Assembly (NCBI RefSeq): GCF_000283655.1
Contig: NC_016622.1
Coordinates: forward strand, 322,501-386,500
Length of the DNA: 64,000 bases
Direction: 5' to 3'
Source: Azospirillum lipoferum 4B
GTDB taxonomy: Bacteria > Pseudomonadota > Alphaproteobacteria > Azospirillales > Azospirillaceae
The translations under genes were made by a program, and so were the position numbers. The notes beneath the pieces are model-generated. The model was not told where the DNA came from, did not search any database, and saw only the letters and a list, made by a program, of their open reading frames with translations. This document shows, in pieces, positions 1-7,304 of this stretch (position 1 is the first letter of the stretch; every line of letters begins with the position of its first letter).

Positions 1-195
1 CAGCAGATGCCCGACATGCAGGCTGGCCGCCGTGGCGTCGAAGCCGACATAGGCGGTCAGCAGCCCGCCGGGCGCCGCGCCGGCAAGGCCCGACAGGTCG
101 TCGGCCGGGTCGCTGCACTGGTGGAGGAAGCCGCGCTCACGCAGGATGCGGAGGAACTCGGCGGCGCTGGATTTGGAAGGCATGGGAAAAGACAT
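1..195 (-). CDS. tyrS: Tyrosyl-tRNA synthetase, N-terminal 65 residues (cut by window edge)
   Basis: Charges tRNA-Tyr with tyrosine in the cytoplasm. Only the first 65 codons lie in the window; the gene runs off the left edge. The translation reaches the class I signature: a YVGFDATAASLHVGHL stretch at residues 49-64 holds the HIGH-type motif (His60-Val-Gly-His63) and matches the N-terminal fold of TyrS. Start chosen at the ATG at 195; a second in-frame ATG at 183 is possible. An AAGAGA stretch about 10 bases upstream of 195 may be the ribosome-binding site. Upstream lie a short ORF with two Tyr codons and overlapping inverted repeats, described separately. Identification is confident from the motif block, although most of the protein is not visible. 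Confidence 0.88.
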   Translation of the reverse strand, partial: MSFPMPSKSSAAEFLRILRERGFLHQCSDPADDLSGLAGAAPGGLLTAYVGFDATAASLHVGHLL

Positions 196-218
196 GGGGC
201 AGGTCTCTTGCGGATGGA

Positions 219-287
219 CCGTTGCCGTCCGGAGACTGTCTCTGTCGGGGAGAGAACCATGGCCGCCGGACTTGCAACGGCATGGTT
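219..287 (-). promoter_or_regulatory. Alternative stem-loops in the tyrS 5' leader
   Basis: Two overlapping inverted repeats lie just upstream of tyrS in the direction of transcription. Stem A pairs AACCATG (287-281) with CATGGTT (261-255). Stem B pairs the block at 280-266 with the block at 232-219; its arms share CCGTTGC/GCAACGG and GTCCGG/CCGGAC and differ only at the central bases. A and B cross, so they cannot both form as simple hairpins. No U-tract follows stem B, so a plain intrinsic terminator is unlikely. Control of tyrS translation start or Rho access is more plausible. The pairing is visible in the sequence; the regulatory role is inferred. Confidence 0.45.
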
Positions 288-312
288 TCGGGGATGACCG
301 ATCGACGCCGCG

Positions 313-366
313 CTATGAGAGCGGCGGATAATACATCGGGGCGGTGAGGGCGATGCGGTCGGTCAT
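313..366 (-). CDS. Candidate tyrosine leader peptide upstream of tyrS
   Basis: A 17-codon ORF, MTDRIALTAPMYYPPLS, starts at the ATG at 366 behind an AGGGAAG ribosome-binding site 7 bases away and stops about 120 bases before tyrS. It has tandem UAU-UAU tyrosine codons near its end, followed by Pro-Pro. CCGCCG directly after the Tyr codons can pair with CGGCGG at 268-263, inside the downstream stem region. This layout resembles ribosome-mediated attenuation of amino-acid genes, where stalling at regulatory codons changes RNA folding. The ORF, ribosome-binding site and codons are seen directly; function as a leader peptide is inferred. It could be a chance ORF. Confidence 0.45.
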   Translation of the reverse strand: MTDRIALTAPMYYPPLS

Positions 367-430
367 GCGATCTTCCCTACACCGGGTTGCCGGAAAGATC
401 CACCCCCGGCAGGTCAATGCTGCCAACCGC

Positions 431-1090
431 TCAGCGCCTGCCGAGCAGCTGGCGGCGGGCGAGCGCGCGGTGAAGCTGCATCCGCTGGGACACGGTGCGG
501 GGGCGGGCGCCGCGGATTCCGGGGGCGAACAGCCCGTCCAGATTCTGGCCGAACATCTCCCAGCTGCGCAGCGGCCCGGTGTCGATGTGCAGGAAATGCG
601 AGCGCGGATACCAGCCGACCCCGCCGCGCTTGAGCTCCAGCGCGCTGCGATGCGCATCGGGCAGGCGGGAGGGCAGGGTGATGTCCAGCGCGCGGCCCAG
701 CAGATGCTGGCTGTGCTCCGCCACGCCCAGGCTGCGCGCGGCCAGCATAGCGTTGGTCTCCGGCGTGCGGAAGGCCGACAGGATGGTCGCCTTGCTCTGC
801 CCGACCGCCTCCAGGATGTCGGCGAGGAAATCGAGCGTGCCGACGTCGATCGGCCCCTCCTTGTTGGCGCGGTGGTCGCGCAGCAGCTTGGAGAGGTCGG
901 CCATAGCGTCGGGCAGTGGACCGGAGGCGTCGCGGTAGGGCCCCTCGAACGTCTCGCCGGTGTGCTGGTTCCTGAGGCTGAGGCGGCGGGGTGCCGCGGG
1001 CGCGGCCAGCGCGCGGTCCGACATCAGGACAAGCGCTCCGCAGCCGATCAGCAGGCTTCGGCGCTTCAGGGAGAGGGACGAGGAGGACAT
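431..1090 (-). CDS. DUF882/YcbK-like M15 family peptidase, secreted
   Basis: Protein of 219 residues. The N-terminus has a KRRSLLIG basic stretch and a hydrophobic core ending near ALA-AP at about residue 31, a Sec- or Tat-type export signal. The mature part has the M15A/YcbK hallmarks: a SQHLLGRALDI block and an HFLHIDTG block carrying the metal-binding His and Asp residues of this fold. Relatives act in the periplasm on peptidoglycan cross-bridges or have unassigned activity (DUF882). The gene is followed, in its own direction, by the putative tyrS leader, and radC lies 116 bases upstream. The substrate cannot be told from sequence. Confidence 0.8.
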   Translation of the reverse strand: MSSSSLSLKRRSLLIGCGALVLMSDRALAAPAAPRRLSLRNQHTGETFEGPYRDASGPLPDAMADLSKLLRDHRANKEGPIDVGTLDFLADILEAVGQSKATILSAFRTPETNAMLAARSLGVAEHSQHLLGRALDITLPSRLPDAHRSALELKRGGVGWYPRSHFLHIDTGPLRSWEMFGQNLDGLFAPGIRGARPRTVSQRMQLHRALARRQLLGRR

Positions 1091-1206
1091 GGAGGGGGCG
1101 GGTCTTTCAGCAGGGCACCGTCACGTCAACAAAATGGAGAGCGATTCGCAAATGCAAAGTGGCGGAGCATGGCCCGGCTGCGCGGAAAGCAGGGGGCCTT
1201 TACCGC

Positions 1207-2094
1207 TCACAGCAGGCGCTGGGCCTTGAAGCTGGTGTGGCGCCCGCCCTTGCCGATCACCAGATGGTCGTGGACGATCAGGCCGATCGCGTTGGCGGCG
1301 CGCACGATCTCCTTGGTCATCTCGATATCGGCCCGGCTGGGGGTGGGATCGCCGGAGGGGTGGTTGTGGACCAGGATCACCGCACTGGCCGACAGCTCCA
1401 GCGCCCGCTTCACCACCTCGCGTGGGTAGACGGGGGTGTGGTCGACGGTGCCGCGCTGCTGCACCTCGTCGGCGATCAGGGTGTTCTTGCGGTCGAGGAA
1501 CAACAGGCGGAACTGTTCCGTCGGCTCATGCGACATGGCGGCGGAGCAATAGTCGATCAGCGCCTGCCAGGAGGCCAGCACCGGCCGGTCGATCACCCGC
1601 TGCTGCAGGGCGCGCAGGGCGGCGGCCCCGACGATGCGGACCGCGGCGACGGCGTTGTCAGTGCCGAGCGACACGCCTTCCGCCTTCAGCCCGCGCAGCC
1701 GCTCCGGCGGCGCGTTGACCACGCCCCACAGGTCGCCGAAGGTCCGGATCAGCAGCTTGGCCAGCGGCTTCACGTCGCGCCGCGGGCTGACGGCGAACAG
1801 CACCATCTCCAGCAGCTCGTAATCCTCAAGCGAATCAGGGCCGCGGTCGAGGAAGCGGCGGCGCAGGCGGTTGCGATGGTCCAGATAATGGGGATCGCCG
1901 TCGTCGGGCTCATCGGCCTGCCCATCGTCGGAGGCCGGCATCGAAGCCGCCCCCACAGGTGCGGCATCGGTGTTCGAGCCCAGGATCTCCGGAAAGGGCA
2001 GGAGGCCGGCGGTCAGGCCGGCATCGTCCATTTCCGCTCCGCCCCCCGCGCTTCCGGCCTTCCTGCCGCGTCCCGTCGTCTTGCGTCCTGCCAT
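1207..2094 (-). CDS. radC: RadC-family JAB/MPN domain protein
   Basis: Protein of 295 residues. After a basic, low-complexity N-terminus of about 55 residues comes a helix-hairpin-helix-like segment (RRRFLDRGPDSLEDYELLE), then the JAB/MPN metalloprotease-like domain with the signature HNHPSGDPTPSRAD near residues 244-257. The His-x-His and Asp residues form the JAMM zinc site. RadC was named for DNA repair, but a direct repair activity is not established for the family, so the product name is by homology. The gene sits alone between the M15-like peptidase and the hydroxyacid dehydrogenase. Length and C-terminus (TSFKAQRLL) are normal for RadC. Confidence 0.9.
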   Translation of the reverse strand: MAGRKTTGRGRKAGSAGGGAEMDDAGLTAGLLPFPEILGSNTDAAPVGAASMPASDDGQADEPDDGDPHYLDHRNRLRRRFLDRGPDSLEDYELLEMVLFAVSPRRDVKPLAKLLIRTFGDLWGVVNAPPERLRGLKAEGVSLGTDNAVAAVRIVGAAALRALQQRVIDRPVLASWQALIDYCSAAMSHEPTEQFRLLFLDRKNTLIADEVQQRGTVDHTPVYPREVVKRALELSASAVILVHNHPSGDPTPSRADIEMTKEIVRAANAIGLIVHDHLVIGKGGRHTSFKAQRLL

Positions 2095-2203
2095 CGATCG
2101 TCGCCATCCCTATGTATGGCGCCGACTATAGCGTCTGAATGCGCGAGCGCACAGGGGGAGCGCTCGCGCATCCGGAGAGGGACGTCCGGTCCGGCAACGG
2201 TCC

Positions 2204-3175
2204 TCAGACGATCGCGGTGTCCGGGATGGTGCCGGTCAGCACGGCGCGGACATTGTCGGCGATCATGTGGCCGGTGCGGATGCGCGCCTCGTCGGTGGTG
2301 GCGCCGATGTGCGGGGTCAGGATCAGGTTCGGCACGCCCCGGAACGGGTTGTCGGCCGGCAGCGGCTCCGTCGCGAAGACGTCCAGCAGGGCGCCGCCGA
2401 GATGGCCGCTCGTCAGCGCCGCGGCCAGCGCCGCCTCGTCGAGGATGCCGCCGCGGGCGACATTGACCAGGATGGTGCCGGGCTTCAGCCGGGCGATAAC
2501 CTCGGCGCTGACCAGATTGTGGGTCTCCGGCGTGTAGGGCAGGTGGAGCGACAGCGCGTCGGCACTGTCCCAGATGCGGTCGAACGACACCTTCTCGACG
2601 CCCATGCCGGCCCAGACCGGATCGTCGGCCGGCACATGCGGGTCGGCGGCGATCACCGTCATGTCCAGCCCCTGGGCGCGGCGGGCGACATGGCGGCCGA
2701 TGCGGCCGAAGCCGACGATGCCCAGCGTCTTGCCCGACACCTCGCGCCCGATCAGCCGGCCGCGCGGCCAATTGCCGGCGACCACGTCGGGCGTGGCGAA
2801 ATAGGTGGTGCCGCGCACCAGCATCATCAGGCCGGCGATGGCCAGCTCGGCCACCGATACCTCGTTGGCGCCGGTGGCGGGCAGGACGGCGATGCCGCGC
2901 TCCTGGCAGGCCGGCACGTCGATGTTGTCCAGCCCGACGCCCAGCCGGCCGACCGCCTTCAGGTTGGGGAAGGCGTCGAAGAAGGCGCCGCGGATCTCCG
3001 TCTCGTTGCGGATGCAGATGGCGCGGGCGTCCTGGCCCATCGCATACAGCTCGTCGAGGCGCTTGTAGAGGGTCTCGTCATAATGGACGTCGAAGTCGCG
3101 GCGCAGGTCGTCGACGGCGCTCGGCTGCATGAATTCGGAAATGATGATGTCGGGCATGGCGGAAGGCTCGATCAA
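2204..3175 (-). CDS. D-isomer-specific 2-hydroxyacid dehydrogenase
   Basis: NAD-dependent dehydrogenase of about 320 residues. Seen: Rossmann motif GIVGFGRIGR near residue 150, the catalytic Arg in NVARGG, the Glu in ATEPLP and the His in LTPHIGATT, all in family order. It oxidises or reduces an unidentified D-2-hydroxyacid; sulfolactate-type dehydrogenases are among the similar families, but the substrate is not readable here. The longest ORF begins with TTG at 3175; an ATG at 3157 (MPDIIISEF) is an equally likely start. It begins about 10 bases after the stop of the RraA-like aldolase gene, so the two are almost certainly cotranscribed and probably act in one small-acid catabolic route served by the adjacent TctC proteins. 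Confidence 0.87.
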   Translation of the reverse strand: MIEPSAMPDIIISEFMQPSAVDDLRRDFDVHYDETLYKRLDELYAMGQDARAICIRNETEIRGAFFDAFPNLKAVGRLGVGLDNIDVPACQERGIAVLPATGANEVSVAELAIAGLMMLVRGTTYFATPDVVAGNWPRGRLIGREVSGKTLGIVGFGRIGRHVARRAQGLDMTVIAADPHVPADDPVWAGMGVEKVSFDRIWDSADALSLHLPYTPETHNLVSAEVIARLKPGTILVNVARGGILDEAALAAALTSGHLGGALLDVFATEPLPADNPFRGVPNLILTPHIGATTDEARIRTGHMIADNVRAVLTGTIPDTAIV

Positions 3176-3184
3176 GAGGGAGGG

Positions 3185-3853
3185 TCAGAGCGTGATGCCG
3201 GCGGCGTCCAGATAGGGCTTCAGGTTCAGAAGCTCGATCGTGGTTTCGCCGGCTTCCAGCTTGTGGCGGTAGGCCTCTTCCGCGGCCTCGCGGGCGGCGG
3301 CCTTCTCCAGCGTGTCGGCGGCCAGATCGCGGGGCACCACCACCACCCCGTCGTCGTCGGCGACCACGATGTCGCCGGCCGACACCATCACGCCGCCGCA
3401 GACGATGGTGGTGTTGATGTCGCCCTTGGCGTCGGTCTTGTTGGTGCCCTTCATGTTGGTGCCGCGGCAGAAGACGGGGAAGCCCATGTCGCGGATGGCG
3501 ACGGCGTCGCGCACGCAGCCGTCGATCACCAGACCGCCCAGGCCGCGGGCGATGGCCGACGCGGTCAGCACGTCGCCCCAGGGGCCGGCGTCGGTCATGC
3601 CCTTGAAATCGACGACCAGGATGTCGCCCGGCTTCGCCAGCGCCACCGCGATGTGGATCATCAGGTTGTCGGTCGGCCCGCAGGACACGGTCAGCGCCGG
3701 CCCGCACAGCCGCATGCCGGGGAACAGCGGCTTGATCGGGTGGCCCATGGCGCCCTTCTTGCCCATCGCCTCGTGCAGGGTGGCGGGGGATTGGGCGCGC
3801 AGAGCCTCCAGCGTCGCAGCATCGGGGCGGAGGAAATCCTTGTGGACGGTCAT
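3185..3853 (-). CDS. RraA-like / 4-hydroxy-4-methyl-2-oxoglutarate aldolase family protein
   Basis: Protein of 222 residues from the ATG at 3853 (MTVHKDF); the ORF extends 30 codons further upstream but that part lacks family similarity. It has the RraA/HMG-aldolase core: GDILVVDFKG, then LVIDGCVRD with the Arg-Asp pair that binds substrate and divalent metal in the pyruvate aldolases of this family, then GDIVVADDDGVVVVP. Family members either cleave 4-hydroxy-2-oxo-diacids to pyruvate plus a second acid or, as RraA proper, inhibit RNase E. The neighbouring dehydrogenase and solute-binding proteins favour the metabolic role. First gene of a two-gene operon with the hydroxyacid dehydrogenase. 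Confidence 0.82.
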   Translation of the reverse strand: MTVHKDFLRPDAATLEALRAQSPATLHEAMGKKGAMGHPIKPLFPGMRLCGPALTVSCGPTDNLMIHIAVALAKPGDILVVDFKGMTDAGPWGDVLTASAIARGLGGLVIDGCVRDAVAIRDMGFPVFCRGTNMKGTNKTDAKGDINTTIVCGGVMVSAGDIVVADDDGVVVVPRDLAADTLEKAAAREAAEEAYRHKLEAGETTIELLNLKPYLDAAGITL

Positions 3854-3929
3854 GCCGGGAACAGCCTTTCGCGGATGAGCGGGGTACGATCCGGCTGCGC
3901 GCCGGACAATCCGCATAGCGGGTGAACAT

Positions 3930-3947
3930 ATACTGATAAACAAGTAT
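3930..3947. promoter_or_regulatory. Possible operator palindrome between aldolase operon and TctC gene
   Basis: An 18-bp imperfect palindrome, ATACTGATAAACAAGTAT, lies in the AT-rich divergent intergenic region (3854-4148). Arms are ATACT and AGTAT. The same region has two direct copies of GGCGGTTGAT (near 3980 and 4050). A related AATACT/AGTATT half-site occurs upstream of the second TctC gene at 6588. These features suggest a repressor or activator site for the divergent genes. No regulator gene is in the window. Confidence 0.3.
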
Positions 3948-4148
3948 TAGAATATTTGCGGGTTGCTGAAAATATCGAAACGGCGGTTGATTGGCAGAAA
4001 ATCGCCTTTACGATGGAGCAACCGCAAGAAGGCGCCAGCCTGACAATTGGCGGTTGATAAAAGCAATTGAAAGATGCCGCATCCGCCTGGGCGGCGGTCC
4101 TGGGAAGGGCCCGGCTGTTCAGCGGATGCGAACCGAAGGAGGCGATGT

Positions 4149-5237
4149 ATGGATACGAACGCGCGTCCCGCCGTGCGGGGTGGATCGACAGGAACGGCCG
4201 CCGACGGGGCCGGAACCGGGCGGTTCGGTGCCCTTTCGCGCGGACTGCGGCGGCGTGCCGCCCGGCTGGCCGGTGTCGCCGGGATTGCGGTCTCCGCACT
4301 GGCCGCGGCCTTCGGGCTGGCGGGGCCGGGTGCGGCCTGGGCGGCCTATCCGGAGAAGCCGATCACCCTGATCGTCGGCTATGCGGCCGGCGGCGGATCG
4401 GACTTCATCGTCCGTTCGCTCGCCCCCTTCATCGAGAAGGAACTGGGCGGCGGCACCCGCGTCATCGTGATGAACCGTCCCGGTGCCGGCGGCGAGATCG
4501 GTTTCGCCGCCATCGCCGACGCGGCCCCCGACGGCTACACCATCGGGCTGATCAACTCGCCCAACGTCGTGACGATCCCGATCGAACGCCAGGCCCGTTT
4601 CTCGCTGGACCGGCTCGACCCGCTCTACAATCTGGTCGACGACCCCGGCTCCTTCGTCGTCCACAAGGACAGCCCCTACCGGACGCTGGCCGACGTGGCC
4701 GCCTTCGCCAAGGCCAACCCCAACAGCGTGACGGTCGGCACCACCGGCATCGGATCGGACGACCATCTGGCCATGCTGGTGTTCCAGCGACTGACCCAGA
4801 CCCGGCTGACCCATGTGCCCTTCCCGGGCAGCGCCGATGCCCACCGCGCGCTTCTGGGCCGGCATATCCAGGTGACTGCGATGAACATCGGCGAATCGGC
4901 GCGGGCTCGCGAGGGCGATCCGATCCGCATCCTGGGCGTGATGACCGAGGAGCGGTCGGCCCAGGCCTCCGACGTGCCGACCTTCAAGGAGCTGGGGTTC
5001 GACGTGAAGATGTCCTCGCTGCGCGGTCTGGCCGCGCCGACGGGGCTGCCGCCGGACATCCGCGCCAAGCTGGTGGATGCCATCGGCAAGGCCGTCCTGC
5101 ATCCGGAATTCCAGGAGATCGCCCGCAAGGCCTATCAGCCGCTGCGCCTGCTGCCCCCCGACCAGTATGCGGCGGAGCTGAAGACCCAGGAGGCGACCTT
5201 CCGCACCATGTGGAAGGAGACGCCCTGGCTGAAATGA
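4149..5237 (+). CDS. Tripartite tricarboxylate transporter (TctC-type) solute-binding protein 1
   Basis: Periplasmic binding protein of 362 residues for the TTT transporter class, which binds carboxylates for uptake. Start is the ATG at 4149 because AAGGAGG lies 6-7 bases upstream. The long N-terminus (about 65 residues with an RRRAARLAG basic run, then a hydrophobic core) ends with a cleavage site just before AYPEKPIT. The mature protein has the usual TctC features YPEKPITLIVGYAAGGGSD, NRPGAGGEIGF and VGTTGIGSDDH. It is closely related to the protein encoded convergently at 5337-6305. No TctA or TctB membrane gene is in the window, so it works with components elsewhere or acts in sensing. 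Confidence 0.9.
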   Translation: MDTNARPAVRGGSTGTAADGAGTGRFGALSRGLRRRAARLAGVAGIAVSALAAAFGLAGPGAAWAAYPEKPITLIVGYAAGGGSDFIVRSLAPFIEKELGGGTRVIVMNRPGAGGEIGFAAIADAAPDGYTIGLINSPNVVTIPIERQARFSLDRLDPLYNLVDDPGSFVVHKDSPYRTLADVAAFAKANPNSVTVGTTGIGSDDHLAMLVFQRLTQTRLTHVPFPGSADAHRALLGRHIQVTAMNIGESARAREGDPIRILGVMTEERSAQASDVPTFKELGFDVKMSSLRGLAAPTGLPPDIRAKLVDAIGKAVLHPEFQEIARKAYQPLRLLPPDQYAAELKTQEATFRTMWKETPWLK

Positions 5238-5280
5238 CGGTCGCCGCGCGGTTCGGCGAGACGACCGTGCGGACATGGAA

Positions 5281-5315
5281 AAGGGCGCCGGCAGATCGCC
5301 GGCGCCCTTTCTTTT
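5281..5315. terminator. Bidirectional intrinsic terminator between the two TctC genes
   Basis: A perfect 10-bp stem, GGGCGCCGGC at 5283-5292 with GCCGGCGCCC at 5298-5307, and a 5-base loop, followed by TTTCTTTT. AA residues flank the other side. It lies between two convergent genes and probably ends both transcripts, most efficiently the plus-strand one. Confidence 0.88.
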
Positions 5316-5336
5316 CGCGTCAACCTTGCGCAGGTC

Positions 5337-6305
5337 TTACTTCAGCCAGGGGTTCGTGGCCCACAGCTCGCGCAGTTCCTTGGTCGACTCGGCCAGTTCG
5401 GCGGCATACTTCTCCGGCGGCAGCAGGCGCACCGGCTGGTACAGTTCCTTCGCCTTGGCCTGGAAGCCCGGGTCGTTGGCCGCCTTGTCCAGGGCGTCGA
5501 CCAGCTTGGTGCGGACGTCCGGCGGCAGCCCCTTCGGGGCGGCGATGCCGCGCAGCGACGACATCAGCGCGGCGAAGCCCTGCTCCTTGAAGGTGGCGAC
5601 GTCGGGAGCCTGCTCCACCTTCGTCTCGGCCATCACGCCCAGGACGGCGATGGGGTCCTTCTGCTTGTACTGCATCGCCTCGCCGATGTTCACGGCGCTC
5701 AGCATGATCTTCTTGTTGGCCAGCGCCGCTTCGTTGGCGGCGGAGCCCTGGAAGGGCACATGGGTGAAGGTCACGCCGGCCTGGCGCTGGAACACCAGCA
5801 TCGCCAGATGGTCGTCGGAGCCGATGCCGGTGGTGCCGACGGTGACGCCGTTGGGGTTGGCCTTGGCGAAGGTCACCACGTCGGCCAGCGTCTTGAACTG
5901 CCCTTCCTTGTGGACCGCGAAGGAGCTGGGATCGTCGACCAGATTGTAGAGCGGGTCGAGCCGGTCCAGCGAATAGCGGGCCTGGCGTTCGATCGGGATG
6001 GCGTTGACGTTGGGCGAGTTGATGGCGCCGATGGTGTAGCCGTCGGGGGCCGAATCGGCGATGGCGGCGAAACCGATCTCGCCACCGGCGCCGGGCTTGT
6101 TCACCACCTCGACCCGGGCGCCGTCGCCCAGCTGCTTCTCAAGGAAGGGCGCCAGGGCGCGAATCAGCAGGTCGGTGCCGCCGCCGGCGCCGAAGGCCAC
6201 GATCATCGTGATCGGCTTCTCCGGATAGGCCGCCTGGGCGTTCGTGGCCGACATGAGCATCGCACCGGCCGCAGCCGCCAGAGTCAGAGACTTCCAGAAC
6301 TTCAT
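5337..6305 (-). CDS. Tripartite tricarboxylate transporter (TctC-type) solute-binding protein 2
   Basis: Periplasmic carboxylate-binding protein of 322 residues. Start is the ATG at 6305 (MKFWKSLTLA), with a strong AAGGGGGG ribosome-binding site just upstream; the longer ORF is not supported. A classic signal peptide ends at NAQA before AYPEKPIT. The core matches protein 1 in long blocks (PEKPIT, GAGGEIGFAAIAD, IPIERQAR, SLDRLDPLYNLVDDP, VGTTGIGSDDHLAMLVFQR), so the pair arose by duplication and inversion. Divergence in the ligand-binding C-terminal half suggests different or refined substrates. As with its paralog, the membrane subunits are not nearby. Confidence 0.92.
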   Translation of the reverse strand: MKFWKSLTLAAAAGAMLMSATNAQAAYPEKPITMIVAFGAGGGTDLLIRALAPFLEKQLGDGARVEVVNKPGAGGEIGFAAIADSAPDGYTIGAINSPNVNAIPIERQARYSLDRLDPLYNLVDDPSSFAVHKEGQFKTLADVVTFAKANPNGVTVGTTGIGSDDHLAMLVFQRQAGVTFTHVPFQGSAANEAALANKKIMLSAVNIGEAMQYKQKDPIAVLGVMAETKVEQAPDVATFKEQGFAALMSSLRGIAAPKGLPPDVRTKLVDALDKAANDPGFQAKAKELYQPVRLLPPEKYAAELAESTKELRELWATNPWLK

Positions 6306-6898
6306 GATCCCCCCTTCGATGATGCACTGCGCAGGGCGGGCCGGAGTCGGCATGCCATGCGCGGAACGGGGCGGAGTCCGGCCCGGTCCGGCACGAATCG
6401 GCGCCGTCCCGGCGGGATCGGCTGTAATCGTGCGCGGCGGCGGGCCAGATGCCGCTGAATATCTGAGGATGTTCCTACATCAGCAAGAACAAGCCTTCAA
6501 CTCCGCAGCATACAATTTCGCATCGTCGCGTCAATACACCGCAGAATATTGAGAAGGATTGGTGAATGTGATGGGGCCTGCCAAATAAATACTGTGTATT
6601 GGTTCAGAGAGTCGGCGATTTTTGTTGGGATTGGCTTGCGTTTGCCAAGTCGAGAATCATGGGCGGACAGTCGTCTTCCACTCGCCACCCATCAGGGCCG
6701 TCTAACGCGAAGTTGTATATCTTCCATACCATTTGCCGGAGCGCCCGCAGGGTTTCTCTTTATTGGAGAACATATTCCGGTATGACGTCCCAGTGATATG
6801 TACCATGTCTCCCGCCTCCCGCGCCTGTCGTTCCGCTCCTGCGGACGCGGTGCGAAGGGCGGTCGGCGGCGGCCGGTGTTTCGGGGCGTTCCCGGGCG
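6306..6898. other. Long AT-richer intergenic region upstream of TctC 2 and rpmJ
   Basis: About 590 bases without a convincing gene. The part from roughly 6470 to 6800 is visibly less GC-rich than its surroundings. It holds a 13-bp palindrome AATACTGTGTATT (6588-6600) and a 22-bp interrupted palindrome with arms TCAATA/TATTGA (6531-6552). Both are suitably placed to control the minus-strand TctC gene. Short ORFs here lack ribosome-binding sites and family likeness. The region ends at the rpmJ promoter. Confidence 0.5.
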
Positions 6899-6927
6899 TT
6901 GACAGTCGGTGGGCACCGCACTATGGT
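6899..6927 (+). promoter_or_regulatory. Sigma-70-type promoter of rpmJ
   Basis: TTGACA at 6899-6904 and TATGGT at 6922-6927 are separated by exactly 17 bases, a near-consensus housekeeping promoter. The predicted start is near 6934, giving a leader of about 36 bases before rpmJ. Confidence 0.8.
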
Positions 6928-6969
6928 GCGCGCCTTCAATCGAGCCGCCGAGCGTTCAGGAACAGCATC

Positions 6970-7095
6970 ATGAAAATCGTCAACTCCCTGAAGTCGATGA
7001 AGACGCGCCATAAGGCCTGCCGCGTGATCCGCCGCAAGGGCCGCGTCTACGTCATCAACAAGCAGAACCCCCGTTTCAAGGCCCGCCAGGGCTGA
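6970..7095 (+). CDS. rpmJ: 50S ribosomal protein L36 (41-residue, C-minus form)
   Basis: Small basic ribosomal protein of 41 residues ([11 protein letters not shown]...RFKARQG) of the large subunit. It keeps the [21 protein letters not shown]-type tail but has only one Cys, so it is the C-minus version lacking the zinc-binding Cys/His cluster, as expected for alphaproteobacteria. It stands alone as a single transcription unit with a strong promoter at 6899-6927 and a strong terminator at 7164-7202. Confidence 0.95.
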   Translation: MKIVNSLKSMKTRHKACRVIRRKGRVYVINKQNPRFKARQG

Positions 7096-7163
7096 TCGAT
7101 CCGCAAGGTTCGATCGACTGCGAGGCCGGGCATCGCGCCCTGCCTCTCCGTCATCGGGTGTTT

Positions 7164-7202
7164 ACGCAAGAGCCGCGCCTTCAGGTGCGGCTCTTGCGTT
7201 TT
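7164..7202 (+). terminator. Intrinsic terminator of rpmJ
   Basis: Arms ACGCAAGAGCCGC (7164-7176) and GCGGCTCTTGCGT (7187-7199) are perfectly complementary with a 10-base loop and run into TTTT. It lies 70 bases after the rpmJ stop and insulates glcD. Confidence 0.9.
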
Positions 7203-7304
7203 GGGGTCCCTGCATCCCCGTCGCCGCATCGCCTTGTATTAGGATCCCGGCGGATGGTACGTGTGGCTGACGAGTTCGCCGCAACGGGATGAGGACCGCC
7301 CGCC

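Noticed and set aside
7-297. Plus-strand ORF at the left edge
   Set aside because: Covers the tyrS 5' end on the other strand, which has the HIGH-type motif; the plus-strand product has no likeness to any family.
6549-6785. Short plus-strand ORF in the rpmJ upstream region
   Set aside because: No ribosome-binding site, overlaps palindromic control sites, and composition unlike neighbouring genes.
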